Assembly: GCA_037957365.1 (NCBI GenBank)
Contig: JARHVA010000158.1
Location: 1,701,501-1,765,500, forward strand
DNA length: 64,000 nt
Reading direction: 5' to 3'
DNA from: Torreya grandis
Lineage: Eukaryota > Streptophyta > Pinopsida > Cupressales > Taxaceae
The notes beneath the pieces were generated by a model. The model saw only the letters and a list, made by a program, of their open reading frames with translations, made no database searches and had not been told where the DNA came from. The first letter of the stretch is position 1. Each line of letters opens with the position of its first letter. The position numbers and the translations under genes were made by a program. This document shows positions 34,577 through 45,547 of this stretch, one piece after another.

Positions 34577-35558
34577 CTACAATTTCTTCTTTATCCTCTT
34601 TGACTGTAGGTTGTATATGAGATAGAGAAGTAGATGTCGAGTATTGTGACATAGAAAGAAGTGACTTGATGACTCAACATTATTTTTTGGAGTGAGTTAT
34701 AGTTTTGTGGTAATCACACTATTTTCCAATCTTCCCCTTCTGGGGTTTCTTATCTTGAAATTCCTTTTGCTTCTAATTTTGGCCTCATGTTTGACCTTCT
34801 TTGTCATTTTTCCATTTCAAAAGTTGACTCTTCATATTATTTCTTCCATGCTTCTGTTCAATCTTCACTATGAAATTATATGCTTCACCAAGGGTTTCCA
34901 AATTGAATATTTCTATTTCTCCCTATATGTACCATTATAGTCCACCATGATATTTGAGAGTCTTATGTTTCTCACTTTATTGGATACCCAATCTTGTAGA
35001 TAGAGAATGAAAAATGTCAATGTAATCTTTAACAGATTGGTCCTTACCTTGGTGAAGTTATTTCCACTATATGTATAGATCATCATATGTTCCAATGGGA
35101 TAATATTCTTCCTTTACCACTTCCATGAAATCATCCTAGGTAGGTACCACCTCAAGGCTAATGTCATCGATACTGAATCTCTTTTTCTACACTTCCTACT
35201 AATTTTTCATAGGAAATGATGCTTTCAAAAGAGTAAAAGTGATCTTTTCTCCATCAGTGACTTTATTTATAGAAAAGTAGGAAGATAATTGATCCAACTA
35301 ACTTTCTACTGCATCAACATTGATTTTGCCTTCAAATGTGGGGATATCAAAATTCACCTAAACCTTGAAGGGTGTTGGAGCACTGAAAGGATGTTCCATG
35401 GATGAGGAGCTAAAAAGTGTAGATGAGGAGCCAAAAGTTTCCATTAGGATTTGTTGGAGAATTTGGGTGAATTGTTGTAGCATTTGCACTTGTTGTCATT
35501 AGAGGGATTTATTCACCATTTCTTTGAAGGGATCAGATGTCTCGATGTTGTCTGCCAT
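34577..35558 (-). pseudogene. gag: Unit B gag
   Basis: It starts with the ATG at 35556-35558 (MADNIETSDPFKEMVNKSL), the only unit to keep this start. A capsid-like core follows (LDQLSSYFSINKVTDGEKIT, TLLKASFP), then DYIDIFHSLSTRLGIQ. The basic C-terminus has GKIGKWCDYHKTITHSKK and a Cys after a stop, a C-x2-H-type knuckle. About ten stops interrupt it. Confidence 0.75.
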
Positions 35559-35682
35559 TTGAAGTCATTTAGAATGAATAAGTCAATATTTTGGAAGCTC
35601 TATTGTTTTCCACCCAAGCTTCTTATAGTTTGACCTCATCCTTGAGATCATACACTCTCAAGACAAACTGCTCTGATACCAT

Positions 35683-36076
35683 TGATCCAAAACCTAGAAG
35701 TTTTAATTAACAAATAGTGTAAGAACATGAAAATAACATAGTAACAATGATTTCTCTAAGAAGAGATATTTTATTACTCAAGATTGCAATACAACCATAT
35801 GCTTATCTCTGGGAAGAGATGTATGATTTCCATTTTGGGTTACATATTTATTTATACACATTTTAAGGTAGGAGAAGGATGTGGAAGGTCATCAATCTTG
35901 AGGGAAATTAATGGGTTCAAATTCCATAATTTACAACAATACATAATTTGAAGACTTACTATTTTTATAAATTTACTCTTTTTAGACTGCACTACTAAAA
36001 TTAAAATTTAGGGCACTTCCATTGGATTTTTAGGGGTCAAAAACCACCAAGCAAAGTTTCATACCATCTCACTATA
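35683..36076 (-). repeat. LTR3 of gypsy array, shared by units B and C
   Basis: This 394-bp LTR starts TTGATCCAAAACCTAGAAG on the + strand and ends CACTATA before the purine tract of unit C. A perfect initiator-Met site adjoins it at 35670-35681. Confidence 0.87.
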
Positions 36077-37500
36077 TTCTCTGCATTCTTAAGTTTCCAA
36101 TGGTTCAAATAGGGAGTCAATCAGAGCTATGGTGCAAAAGTTATGGCTCTCAGAAGTTTCATCATCAATTAAGGTATAACCATCACCTAAATTATTACCC
36201 AGATCATTCCTCCCTCGAGAATCAGTGGTCCCCATTACATCAATACTCCTCATTAGGTGTGGCAGTTATGTCTTAATTTGATTCTCTATGAGCCACTCAC
36301 CTTGGTGGCCAATCTAGCCCCTTTTAACCACCTCCTAAAGTGGAATAGAGCGTCCTCTTATTGTCTTCATCTAGGTGTCCACAATCTAATCCTTCTCCAC
36401 TAGAGAAAATCTCTTTAGATCAAGATCATCAATGTCTAGTTGTTCTGCTATGACTGAAGTGTCCAAAAGAGGTAGATGATATGGTTTGAGAAGCTCCACA
36501 TTGAATATTGGATGCAAACCAAGGTAGGCTGGTAGGTTTAACTCAAAAGCATTTTCTCCAAATTTTCTGGTGATGGTGTAGGGACCATATCACAGAGGCT
36601 AATTTTTTTTTGTGGGCCTGCATATCATTCCTTTTAAAGTTATAACCAAACCTTGTCACCCATAAAAAAATAGTGTGAAATCTTATGTTTGTCATGGTAT
36701 TGCTTATACTTCTAATTCATCTTCTCCAAGATGTCATGAACCTACTACTGGATGTGTTATATTTGTTTAATGAGCTTTATTACTTTTGCTACCTTAGATA
36801 TCCCATGAGGTGTGTATTCCATGGTAGAGAATGGAATGGCTATATCAATTGGTTCCATTGGTTAGAACCCAAAGCATACTTGGAATGGACTATGCTTGGT
36901 TGAGTTGTGAAGGGCCTGATTATATCCATATTGTATGAAAAGAAGCCCTTCATCCCATGTGTGTGGATGTTTAGAGTGATACATCTAATTCATTTGAATA
37001 ATCAAGTGGTTTGCCACTTTTGTCTGACCATTGGTTTGTGGATGGAAGGCTGTGGACTTTACCAACTTGGTATCCATCATCTTCCATAGAGTGGACTAGA
37101 AGAACCTCAGGAACTTGCTATCTCTATCTAAGATAATGGATTTGGGGAGACCAAAATGGAGCCATACATGACTAAAATATAGTTGAGCAATTTATTAAGG
37201 AGATATATTTTTATTACAAGCAATCATGATATCCATTTTTGAAAAATGATCAAATACAAAAAAAATACAGTCCTTGCCATGTTTCAAAGTGGGCAAACCT
37301 ACGAGAAAATACATTGAGAGAGATTCCCAAGGTTTGGTTGGTTCTTGAAATGGCATGTACAATCCTTGATTCTTATTTTTTAGCTTGGCTATTGGACATG
37401 GGGTGAAATATTTGAGGTACCTTTCCACATCCTTTCACATGTGGGGCTAGTATAAGTTTTTTTGAATAATTGCCAATGTCTTCTCTACACTAAAGTGTCT
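36077..37500 (-). pseudogene. pol: Unit C integrase and chromodomain-like tail
   Basis: The layout matches unit A: zinc-finger end RYLKYFTPC, core start WESLSMYFLVGLP (the first catalytic Asp reads Tyr), then GPY/F and chromodomain-like text near 36300-36600. The open piece 37195-37428 covers the zinc-finger/core junction. Substitution of the first catalytic Asp and scattered stops show it is dead. Confidence 0.78.
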
Positions 37501-37715
37501 AGCTATCCTACTAAAATGTGCTTCCCATATCATCTTTTATTGCTTTATAGTTAGAACACAAATGTGGCCCATGTTATAGAGGACATTATCTTACAAATAA
37601 AAATTAGAAACATGTTTACCTTCTTGAAGCACCTAATATGTATCAACAAAGGTAAGATTTGCTTCATATAGAGCACCCCAACTGGTATTCTCATGTCCAC
37701 ACAAGTCAAGAAATA

Positions 37716-38227
37716 TTGTGAGTGCAATAATTGGTGGGTGGATCAGACAATCTATGGCTGTATTTTAGCTCCCCTTTTTTGTTTGATTATTAGATATATT
37801 TTTTATAGTTATGTGGCCCAATTTTGGTGCCTCTCATTTCATATTTTGTTCTACATATGGATAAATTCTAATGGTCTATGATCAGTGTGAATGACCATCT
37901 CTTTCCCTAAGATGTAGTGTTTCTATTATTTATAGGCTTGCATAATGGCATAGAGCTCCTTATCATATGTCAGGTATTTACTAACTATATCAGTGAAAGT
38001 TTCACTATGATATGCAATAGGATGGCCATGTTACATGATGATAGCTCCCATGACATATTTAGATGCATTTGTCATCAACTTGAAAGGTTGATGCAAATCT
38101 AGCAAGGTAAGAATAGGGGTTGAGTAAAGTCTATTCTTCAAGTTCTCAAATGCCCTTTGTTGTATTTTGCTCCACTAAAATGTAGCTTTAGCTCCTCCTT
38201 TAGTCACTTGGGTTAGTGGCCAAGCAA
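37716..38227 (-). repeat. Tandem duplication in unit C pol, copy 1
   Basis: 512 bp of the RNase H to integrase region is repeated in direct orientation as 38228-38400 plus 43839-44169. Copies join at CCAAGCAA|TTGTGAGTG. The second copy is split by the copia insertion. By eye about 19 differences occur in roughly 490 aligned bases, plus one 9-bp deletion in copy 2. Confidence 0.88.
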
Positions 38228-38400
38228 TTGTGAGTGAAATAATTGGTGGGTGGCTCAGACAATCTGTGGCTATATTTTAGCTCCACTTTTTTGTTTGATT
38301 ATTAGATAGATTTTTTATAGTTATGTGTTGGTGCCTCTCATTTCATAGTTTTTTCTACATCTGGATGAATTCTAATGGTCTATGATCAGTGTGAATGACC
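38228..38400 (-). repeat. Tandem duplication in unit C pol, copy 2 (left part)
   Basis: The left part of the second copy ends at the copia target duplication TGACC (38396-38400). It continues at 43839 after the copia element. Confidence 0.88.
38396..38400. other. Target site duplication of copia element, left
   Basis: TGACC directly precedes the LTR start TGTTAGGATC and is repeated at 43834-43838 after the LTR end CTCAACA. The empty site can be read in duplication copy 1 (GTGAATGACCATCTC, about 37890), which confirms a clean insertion. Confidence 0.95.
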
Positions 38401-38996
38401 TGTTAGGATCTTAACAAGAATAATTGATTACTTTGTTGTGTAAGCAATTAAACATGGAATTAAACCAGAATAATAAGAAACTAGAAATCAGAATTAGCAA
38501 AGAACATGAGATACAAGAAACAATGGAAACTTGTATTAAACTCTTCTAGAAGAAAATACAATTGAATAAATATCTCTTTCTTCCACACCTCTCAGATGTA
38601 CAGATCTCTTTCCCTCAAGAGTTCTCTCTATCAATTACAAACACAATTCAGCTACTTGAATTGTCTACAATTTCCCTCTTACATGTCTACAAGCTATGAA
38701 GATCTATCCCTATTATATAGAATTAGGGATCATGAGCTATGCATTCTCCACCATTAGATACACCTCCTAATCAAAGGCTCAAATCAGTCCTGCCAAAAAT
38801 AGAAATGCAGACTCAACACTAATAGTTAAACTTATCATGCAAACAATCTATTCATCCACAAAAATAGACTTCTGGAATGTACAGGTGACCAACGTCAGTC
38901 CCTATCTACCTGCATATGACTGACATCAGCAACTGTGTAAATACAACAACCTTGAAATTTGCTCATTGGTGAAGCTTTTAGCTCCACACCTCAACA
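38401..38996 (-). repeat. Copia 3' LTR
   Basis: It runs TGTTAGGATC...CTCAACA on the + strand. On the - strand it is preceded by the purine tract AAGTGGGAGAT (38997-39007). The TATA box TATATAA lies at 38713-38719 on the - strand. The bZIP-like site of the 5' LTR is mutated here (CAACGTCAG). Confidence 0.95.
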
Positions 38997-39012
38997 ATCT
39001 CCCACTTGGAGA
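38997..39012 (-). promoter_or_regulatory. Copia polypurine tract
   Basis: The minus strand reads CTCCAAGTGGGAGAT directly upstream of the 3' LTR, a standard plus-strand primer for copia elements. Confidence 0.9.
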
Positions 39013-39073
39013 TAAACAGCTGCACCTGTACCTATACAGCATCATCCTCTAGCTTGTTTCTCCATCTTCGAGC

Positions 39074-42000
39074 TCAATCTTGAAGACCAACAAAATTTGA
39101 ATGAAGATTCAACTTCTCCTTTGTTACTAGCTTTGTTAACATATCAGTAGGGTTCTTATCTATATGGATCTTTTCCAGCTTCAACTCACCATCCTCCAAT
39201 ACCTGTCTAATGAAGTGGTACCTAAGCTATATATGTTTGGTTCTTGAATGAAAGGCTGAATTCTTAGCCAAATGAATTGCACTTTGACTATCACTATACA
39301 ATCTATAACTCTCTTGCTCCTTTCCCAACTCTTCCATGAACCGTGTCATCCATATAATCTCTTTGCTAGCCTCTATGACTACAATGTATTCTGCCTTTGT
39401 AGTAGACAAGGCAATAACCTTCTACAACTTTGAAATCTAGCTAACCACCGTTCCACCAATAGTGAAAACATATCTTGTGGTGCTTCTCCTACCATCCAAG
39501 TCACCTACCATATCTGCAACTACATATCCATGTAGAGAAGTGTTTGACCCTCCATAACATAAATGCCTACTGCTAGTCCCTCTCAGATATTTGAGAATCC
39601 ACTGAACTGCTTTCCAGTGTTTCTTTCCTGGATTGGCCATAAACTTGTTGACAACTCCCACTACTTGGGTAATATCAGGTCTGGTACATACCATTGCATA
39701 CATTAAGCTCCCAACTATGGAATCATATGGAACTCTACTCATGTACTCTACCTCATCATGTGAATTAGGACACTGTTCTTTGCTCAACTTGAAGTGTCTA
39801 GCCATAGGTGTACTTACCAGTTTTTCATTCTGCATATTGAACCTTTCCAACACCTTGTTCACATAATCCTCTTGAGACAAAATCAAACTGTGATTTTTCT
39901 TGTCTCTCTTAATACTCATGCCAAGGATTTTATTTGCTACTCCCAAATCCTTCATGGCAAATGTGTGAGCTAATTTTACCTTAAGCTCATAAATATCCTG
40001 CATGTGTGAACCTATAACAAGCATATCATCTACATACAGCAATAAGATAATATATCTACCATTATCTAATCTCTTAAAATACACACAATGGTCATATTGA
40101 CATCTACAAAAGCCATGCTCTGTCATAAACCTGTCAAACCTCAAATACCATTGTCTAGGAGCTTGCTTAAGACCATATAAGCTTTTCTTGAACCTGCACA
40201 CAAGCTTTTCCTTACCTTTGACCTCAAAACCTTCTGGCTGTTCCATATATATTTCTTCATCTAAATCTCCATGAAGAAATGCTGTCTTAACATCAAGCTG
40301 CTCAAGATGCAAATCCTCAATAGCAACTAAAGACAATACAGTCCAAATAGAAGTCATTTTCACTACAGGAGAAAAAATTTCACCAAAATCAATACCTGGT
40401 TTTTGTGCAAATCCCTTTACTACCAACCTGGCCTTATGTCTCATTTGTCCATTCTCACCTTCCTTTAACCTATAAACCCATTTATTTTTTAGCGTTTTCT
40501 TACCAGCTGGAAACTCAACCAAATCCCACATTTGGTTCTCTTTCAAGGAATCAATCTCCTCATTCATGCCAAGCTCCCACTGTTTCTGAGTTTATACCTG
40601 CATTGCTTCATCAAAACTCTCTGGTTCTCCACTATCAGTGAGAAATAAGTAAAATAATGAAGGGGAATATCAAATTGGAGGTTTACTTACACTTTCTGAC
40701 CTCCTCTTGGGTGTTTGAGACTCATTCACTGCTTGCTGTCTGCCCAAATTCTCTGTCAGTGAACAATCTCAGTCATCTCCAGGTCTGTACCTGACCGACG
40801 TCAGTTCTATCTGACTGACGTCAGTTCTTGCATGATCAATGTCAGTCACTGTCTGATCGACATCAGTTCTTGTATGACCGATGTTGGTTCCTGCCTGACT
40901 AATGTCGATGTCTGTGTTTTCTTGTGTGTGAAAATTCTTACCCATGAGCTCATTTTAGATCATCATCTCGTCCAAATCAACATTGCTTTGCTCAAAATTC
41001 TTTAGCTTCTTGAGCTGATCACTATACATCACCTTTTTCATTAAAAGCAACATCACGGCTTCTAATTATTTTGTTAGTTCCTAGATTCCACAACCGGAAT
41101 CCAAAATCTCCAGAGCCATAACCAATAAAAGTGCACCTAATAGATTTAACATCCAGCTTCTTTCTATTTTCCTTATCAATGTGCATAAAAGCTTCAGAAC
41201 TAAAAACTCTAAGAAATGAAAGATCTACCTTTTTACCTGTCCAAGCCTCTTTTGGAATTCCACCATCTAGAGTAATAGAGGGTCCTCTATTAATCAGGTA
41301 AACCGTAGTGTCTACAACTTTTGCCTAAAACTATAAGGGTGAACTAACATGCAACCTCATACTTTGTGCACACTCCAATATTGTTCTATTCATCCTTTCA
41401 GCAACTCCATTTTGCTAAGGTGTCCTTGGAACCATCCTTTCCCTGCATATTCCATTCATAGAATAGTACCTGTTGAACTTAGAGCTGTAGTACTCACCAC
41501 CATTGTCAGATCTAAGACACTTTAATCTCAAACCTATTTCATTATCAACCAAAGCTTTCCATTTCATAAATGTGTCAAATACATCAGATTTATTCCTTAT
41601 GCAATAAACCCATACCTTTCTTGTAGCATCATCAATGAAAGAAACATAATACTGTGATCCTCCAATAGAAGCTACCTAAGCTGGTCCCCACACATCTGTG
41701 TGAACAAGCTCCAACTTGTGCTTCTTTGTTGACCCAGTTTTGAGAAATCTCACTCTCTTCTATTTCTCAAAAATATAATGCTCACAGAAATCTAGATCTA
41801 TGCTTTTCAAATATGAAAGCTTACCTTTTGACTTGAAAACTTTCATTCACTTCTCACTCATGTGGCCAAGCCTACAGTGCCACAACTTTGCATTCACATC
41901 TAAAGTATATAATACAGAAGGAGAATAATCAGTAATACAATTACATAAATAGAGAGTACCTACTCTCTTACCTTTGGCTAATACAAGTGCACCCTTGGTA

Positions 42001-43141
42001 ACCTTCCAAGATTCAGTTGTGAGAGTTACTGTGCAACCCTCATCCCCTAATTTTCCTACAAAAATTAGATTCCTCTTCAGGATGGGTACATGCATGACAT
42101 GTTTCAACACCCATGTGTTGCCATTCTGCAATTTCATCTGCACTTTTCCTTTTCTAACAATTTTACAAGGCTCATCATCCCCTAAATAAACTATTCCAAA
42201 ATCTCCCTGGACATAATCATTGAAATATTCTCTATTTGGGGTAGCATGGAAAGAAGCACCAGAATCTAAAACCTAAGATTCTATTTTATTATCCAAAGAA
42301 AATATGAGAGCATCTTATGCAACAATACCTATAACTTTTGCTTCTTCTTTACCTTTATGCTGATATTCTTCTTTAACCGGAAACCAACAATCTTTCTTTG
42401 CATGCCCTATCTTTCCACAATTCTAGCAGGTTATCTTTCTTCCATTTTTGGATTTGGATCTACCTCTCATCTTTGACTTAGACCTTGATCTCCCTTGCTT
42501 GTGCTTCTCTTTTTGCCTTCCCCTACTTTCAATACTTAAAGCATTACTGATATTTCCCCTGTGCTTTTCCTACGAGTTTCCTCATTCAAGATTACACTAA
42601 CAACATCATCTAATTTCAAGATATTTGTAGCAGATGCAGTATTACTAACTACCATTACCAAGCTATGCCAACTTTTAGGTAAAGAGCATAAAATTAAGAG
42701 ATCTTTAATTTCATCATCAAAAACTATTTTGACTGAATTTAACTGATTTACTATAGCATGGAAATTATTAAGATGACTAGATACAGATCCACCTTCCTGC
42801 ATTTACAAATTAAATAATTGCTTCATAAGATATACCTTATTCAAAGCTGAGGGCTTTTCATATAAATTTGCCAAAGTATCCATTAACTCTACCATTGTCT
42901 TTGCCTGTGATAAGTTGGAAATCACAGAAGATGCCAGGATCAACCTTATGGATCCCAGAGCCTTTCTATCAAGAACATTCCATTCTTCATCTTGCATATC
43001 TGTGGGCTTGCTTGAAACCCCACCCAATGGTAAGTATAGATCTTTCTAATACAGATAATATTCTATCTGCATCCTCCATAATTGATAATTCTTGCCATTA
43101 AACTTCTCCATTCTTAGTTTACTTTCTTCTACCATTGTCAT
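39074..43141 (-). pseudogene. gag-pol: Copia gag-pol polyprotein
   Basis: Gag starts at the ATG ending at 43141 (MTMVEESKLRMEKFNGKNYQ) and shows the UBN2-type copia core. An in-frame stop replaces one codon near 42803, and a frameshift lies near 42545. The knuckle at about 42396-42437 reads C-*-NCGKIGHAKKDC with a stop inside. Protease has VLDSGASFHATP (about 42240-42278). Integrase has HCRLGHMSEK, LVHTDVWGPA, LRSDNGGEY and QNGVAERMN, so all three D, D, E residues remain. RT-RNase H is open for 376 codons (39437-40567), with LLLYVDDMLVIG intact. Two in-frame stops at about 39423-39436 separate it from STTKAEYIVVIEASKE and YSDSQSAIHLAKN. The frame ends at the stop 39074-39076 after VGLQD. Confidence 0.95.
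40790..40914 (-). repeat. 20-21-bp minisatellite inside copia pol
   Basis: Six units based on TGACTGACGTCAGTTCTTG lie in the linker between integrase and RT. Each encodes about seven residues, roughly T-D-(V/I)-(S/D)-(Q/H)-x-x on the minus strand, so the frame is kept. The first two units contain CGACGTCAG and TGACGTCAG; later ones have decayed. Confidence 0.85.
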
Positions 43142-43226
43142 ACTCCCACTCAAAAAATAACCCCTGTGAGTGACCTGTAATCAACACACACTAAACAAAT
43201 CTGAAACCACCTGTTAGTGAACCTGA

Positions 43227-43238
43227 GCTCTGATACCA
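43227..43238 (-). promoter_or_regulatory. Copia primer binding site
   Basis: The minus strand has TGGTATCAGAGC two bases after the 5' LTR, a perfect initiator tRNA-Met complement. Confidence 0.93.
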
Positions 43239-43240
43239 CT

Positions 43241-43833
43241 TATCAGGATCTTAACAAGAACAATTGATTACTTTGTTATGTAAGCAACTAAACATGGAAT
43301 TAACCCAGAATAATAAGCAACTAGAAATCAAAATTAGAAAAGAACATGAGATACAAGAAACAATGAAAACTTGTATTAAACTCTTCCAGAAGGAAATACA
43401 ATTGAAGAAATCTCTCTTTCTTCCACACCTCTCAGATGTACAAATCTCTTTCCCTCAAGAGTTCTCTCTATCAATTACAAACATAATTCAGCTACTTGAA
43501 TTGTCTACAATTTCCCTCTTACATGTCTACAAGCTATGAAGATCTATCCTTATTATATAGAATTAGGGATCATGATCTATGCATTATCCACCATTAGATA
43601 CACCTCCTAATCAAAGGCTCAAATTAGTCTTGCCAAAAATAGAAACATGAAATTAACACTAACAGTTAAACTTATCATGCAAACAATCTATTCATCCATG
43701 AAAATAGACTTCTATAATGCACAGGTGACTGACGTCAGTCCCTGTCTGTCTACATATGACTGACATCAACGACTGTGTAAATACAACCTTGCAATTTGCT
43801 CATTGGTGAAGCTTTTAGCTCCACACCTCAACA
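43241..43833 (-). repeat. Copia 5' LTR
   Basis: This is the partner of 38401-38996. Its inner end reads TATCAGG instead of TGTTAGG, so the terminal TG has mutated. TATATAA lies at 43553-43559 (minus), and a palindromic TGACGTCA at 43730-43737, about 170 bp upstream of the TATA box in the sense of transcription. Confidence 0.95.
43730..43737 (-). promoter_or_regulatory. Candidate bZIP (TGACGTCA) site in copia LTR
   Basis: TGACGTCA is the perfect palindrome bound by TGA/CREB-type bZIP factors in plants. It lies in U3, upstream of the TATA box, where an enhancer would be expected. Binding is inferred from the motif only. Confidence 0.5.
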
Positions 43834-43838
43834 TGACC

Positions 43839-45060
43839 ATCTCTTTCCCTAAGATGTAGTGTTTCTATTATTTGTAGGCTTGCATAATGGCATAGAGCTC
43901 CTTATCATATGTCAGGTATTTACTAACTGTATCAGTGAAAGTTTCACTATGATATGCAATAGGATGGCCATGTTACATGATGATAGCTCCCATGACTTAT
44001 TTAGATGCATTTGTCATCAACTCGAAAGGTTGATGCAAATATAACAAGGTAAAAATAGGGGTTGAGTAAAGTCTATTCTTCAAGTTCTCAAATGCCCTTT
44101 GTTGTATTTTGCTCCACTAAAATGTAGCTTTAGCTCCTCCTTTAGTCACTTGGGTTGGTGGCCAAGCAACATGTGAGAATCCAAGAACAAACTTGTGATA
44201 AAAATTTGCAAGACCTAAGAAGCTGTGAAGTTCTATGAGGGTCCTTATTATAGGCCATTCTTGAATAACCTAAATCTTCTCTAGATCGACATGGACCCCT
44301 TCCTGATTCACAAAGTACCCCAAGTACTAAATTGTTTTCATCTTAAATGTGCACTTGTCAATATTTTCATAGAACTTGTCCTCCCAAAGAGGTTAAAGTA
44401 CCTTACAAACATGTTGCAGATGTTCCTCCTATGTTCTATTATAGATGAGTATGTCATCTAGGTAGACAACCATGAATGAGTTGGTGAAGGGTCACATGAT
44501 GTCATCCATCATCCTCATGAAGGTTATAGGTGCGTTAGTCAAGCCAAAAGGCATAACCAACCATTTGAAGAGCCCCTCCTTAAATTTGAATGCAATCTTC
44601 TAGACATCAGTAAGATCAATGGAAATTTAGTGATAGCTAGATTTGAAATCAATTTTGGTGAAGAACTTTGCACTATGGAGTTGGCCCAGCAAGTCATCAA
44701 TCCTAGGGAGGGGGTATTGATTCTTCACAGTGATTTTATTCAGGGCTCGATAGTTAATGCAAAGCCTCTATGTTCCATCTTTTTTTAGTACCAAGACAAT
44801 CAAGCTACCACAAGGTGAAGAACTTGGCTTGATATGACCCTTTTGAATCAATTTCTAAATCTACCTTTTTATCTCATCATTCTCCAAAATTGATCTATGA
44901 TACACAGGATTGTTAGGCAAAGGTGATCTTGGGATCAAATCAATAGAATGTTTTACTTGGAAGTGAAGTGGAACTCCTATGGGTAACTTGAATAACTCAT
45001 CATATTCTCTTGTGATTTATTCCATCTACTTATATTTTTGTGTTGATTGTGTAGTTAAGA
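43839..45060 (-). pseudogene. pol: Unit C RNase H (copy 2) and reverse transcriptase
   Basis: 43839-44169 is the right part of the second duplicated RNase H copy. RT continues to about 45000, with Y-L-D-D at 44453-44464 on the minus strand ([10 protein letters not shown]). The frame is interrupted by several stops. Together with 37716-38400 the unit carries the RNase H/integrase junction twice. Confidence 0.82.
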
Positions 45061-45235
45061 TTGCAACATCAACCTTCTTGGATTTCTATGGTTTAACCAC
45101 CATGATAATGAATTGATTTATCTTCTCCACCAATCTCTTACATTTCTTGACACTAATCAGGGAGATAGATGTGGGAGGTGGTACCTATGGTACCCTATAG
45201 TGCTGTGTTCCAAGAGTGAGGGTGATTTTTTAGGT

Positions 45236-45547
45236 TCATGATTCATAGATTCCATCTTGATCATACATGAATGGCCGACCAAGGAGTACATCAAAAAAAT
45301 CTATATTGACCACAACATATAAGACTTCATCTTGCAAAGGTTTTATTGCATATGAAATAAGACACTGATGGGTGACACGAAGGTCTTTCCTTGGGCTCAA
45401 CCATCCAATACTATATGGATTTAGGTGAGGCTTCATGGATACATTTAGAATTTTCACAAATTTAGTATAGATTAAACTCTTTTGACTCCCACTATCAAGA
45501 ATGAAATGTAGAGGCTTACATTTTACCCATAATTTGGAGTGCAACAA
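45236..45547 (-). pseudogene. pro: Unit C aspartic protease
   Basis: 103 open codons carry an intact active site, HFILDSGSQKSLI, and the domain ends with FFDVLLGRPFMYDQDGIYE. It is closely similar to the proteases of A and B. One position (VVVNIDF) differs from the CDVVNLDV of B. Confidence 0.82.

Larger units (their letters stand above)
38401..43833 (-). mobile_element. Ty1/copia LTR retrotransposon, nearly complete
   Basis: The 5433-bp element is nested in unit C of the gypsy array. LTRs of 596 and 593 bp flank a single gag-pol reading direction on the - strand with the copia order gag, protease, integrase, RT, RNase H. Primer site, polypurine tract and 5-bp target duplications are all present. 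The LTRs differ at about 43 positions (roughly 7%) plus a 3-bp indel by eye, so this is the youngest large insertion in the window. A few in-frame stops and at least one frameshift inactivate it. Confidence 0.97.

Noticed and set aside
37917..44044. Two similar + strand frames (37917-38102 and 43859-44044) as a small gene family
   Set aside because: They are antisense shadows of the duplicated RNase H segment of unit C.
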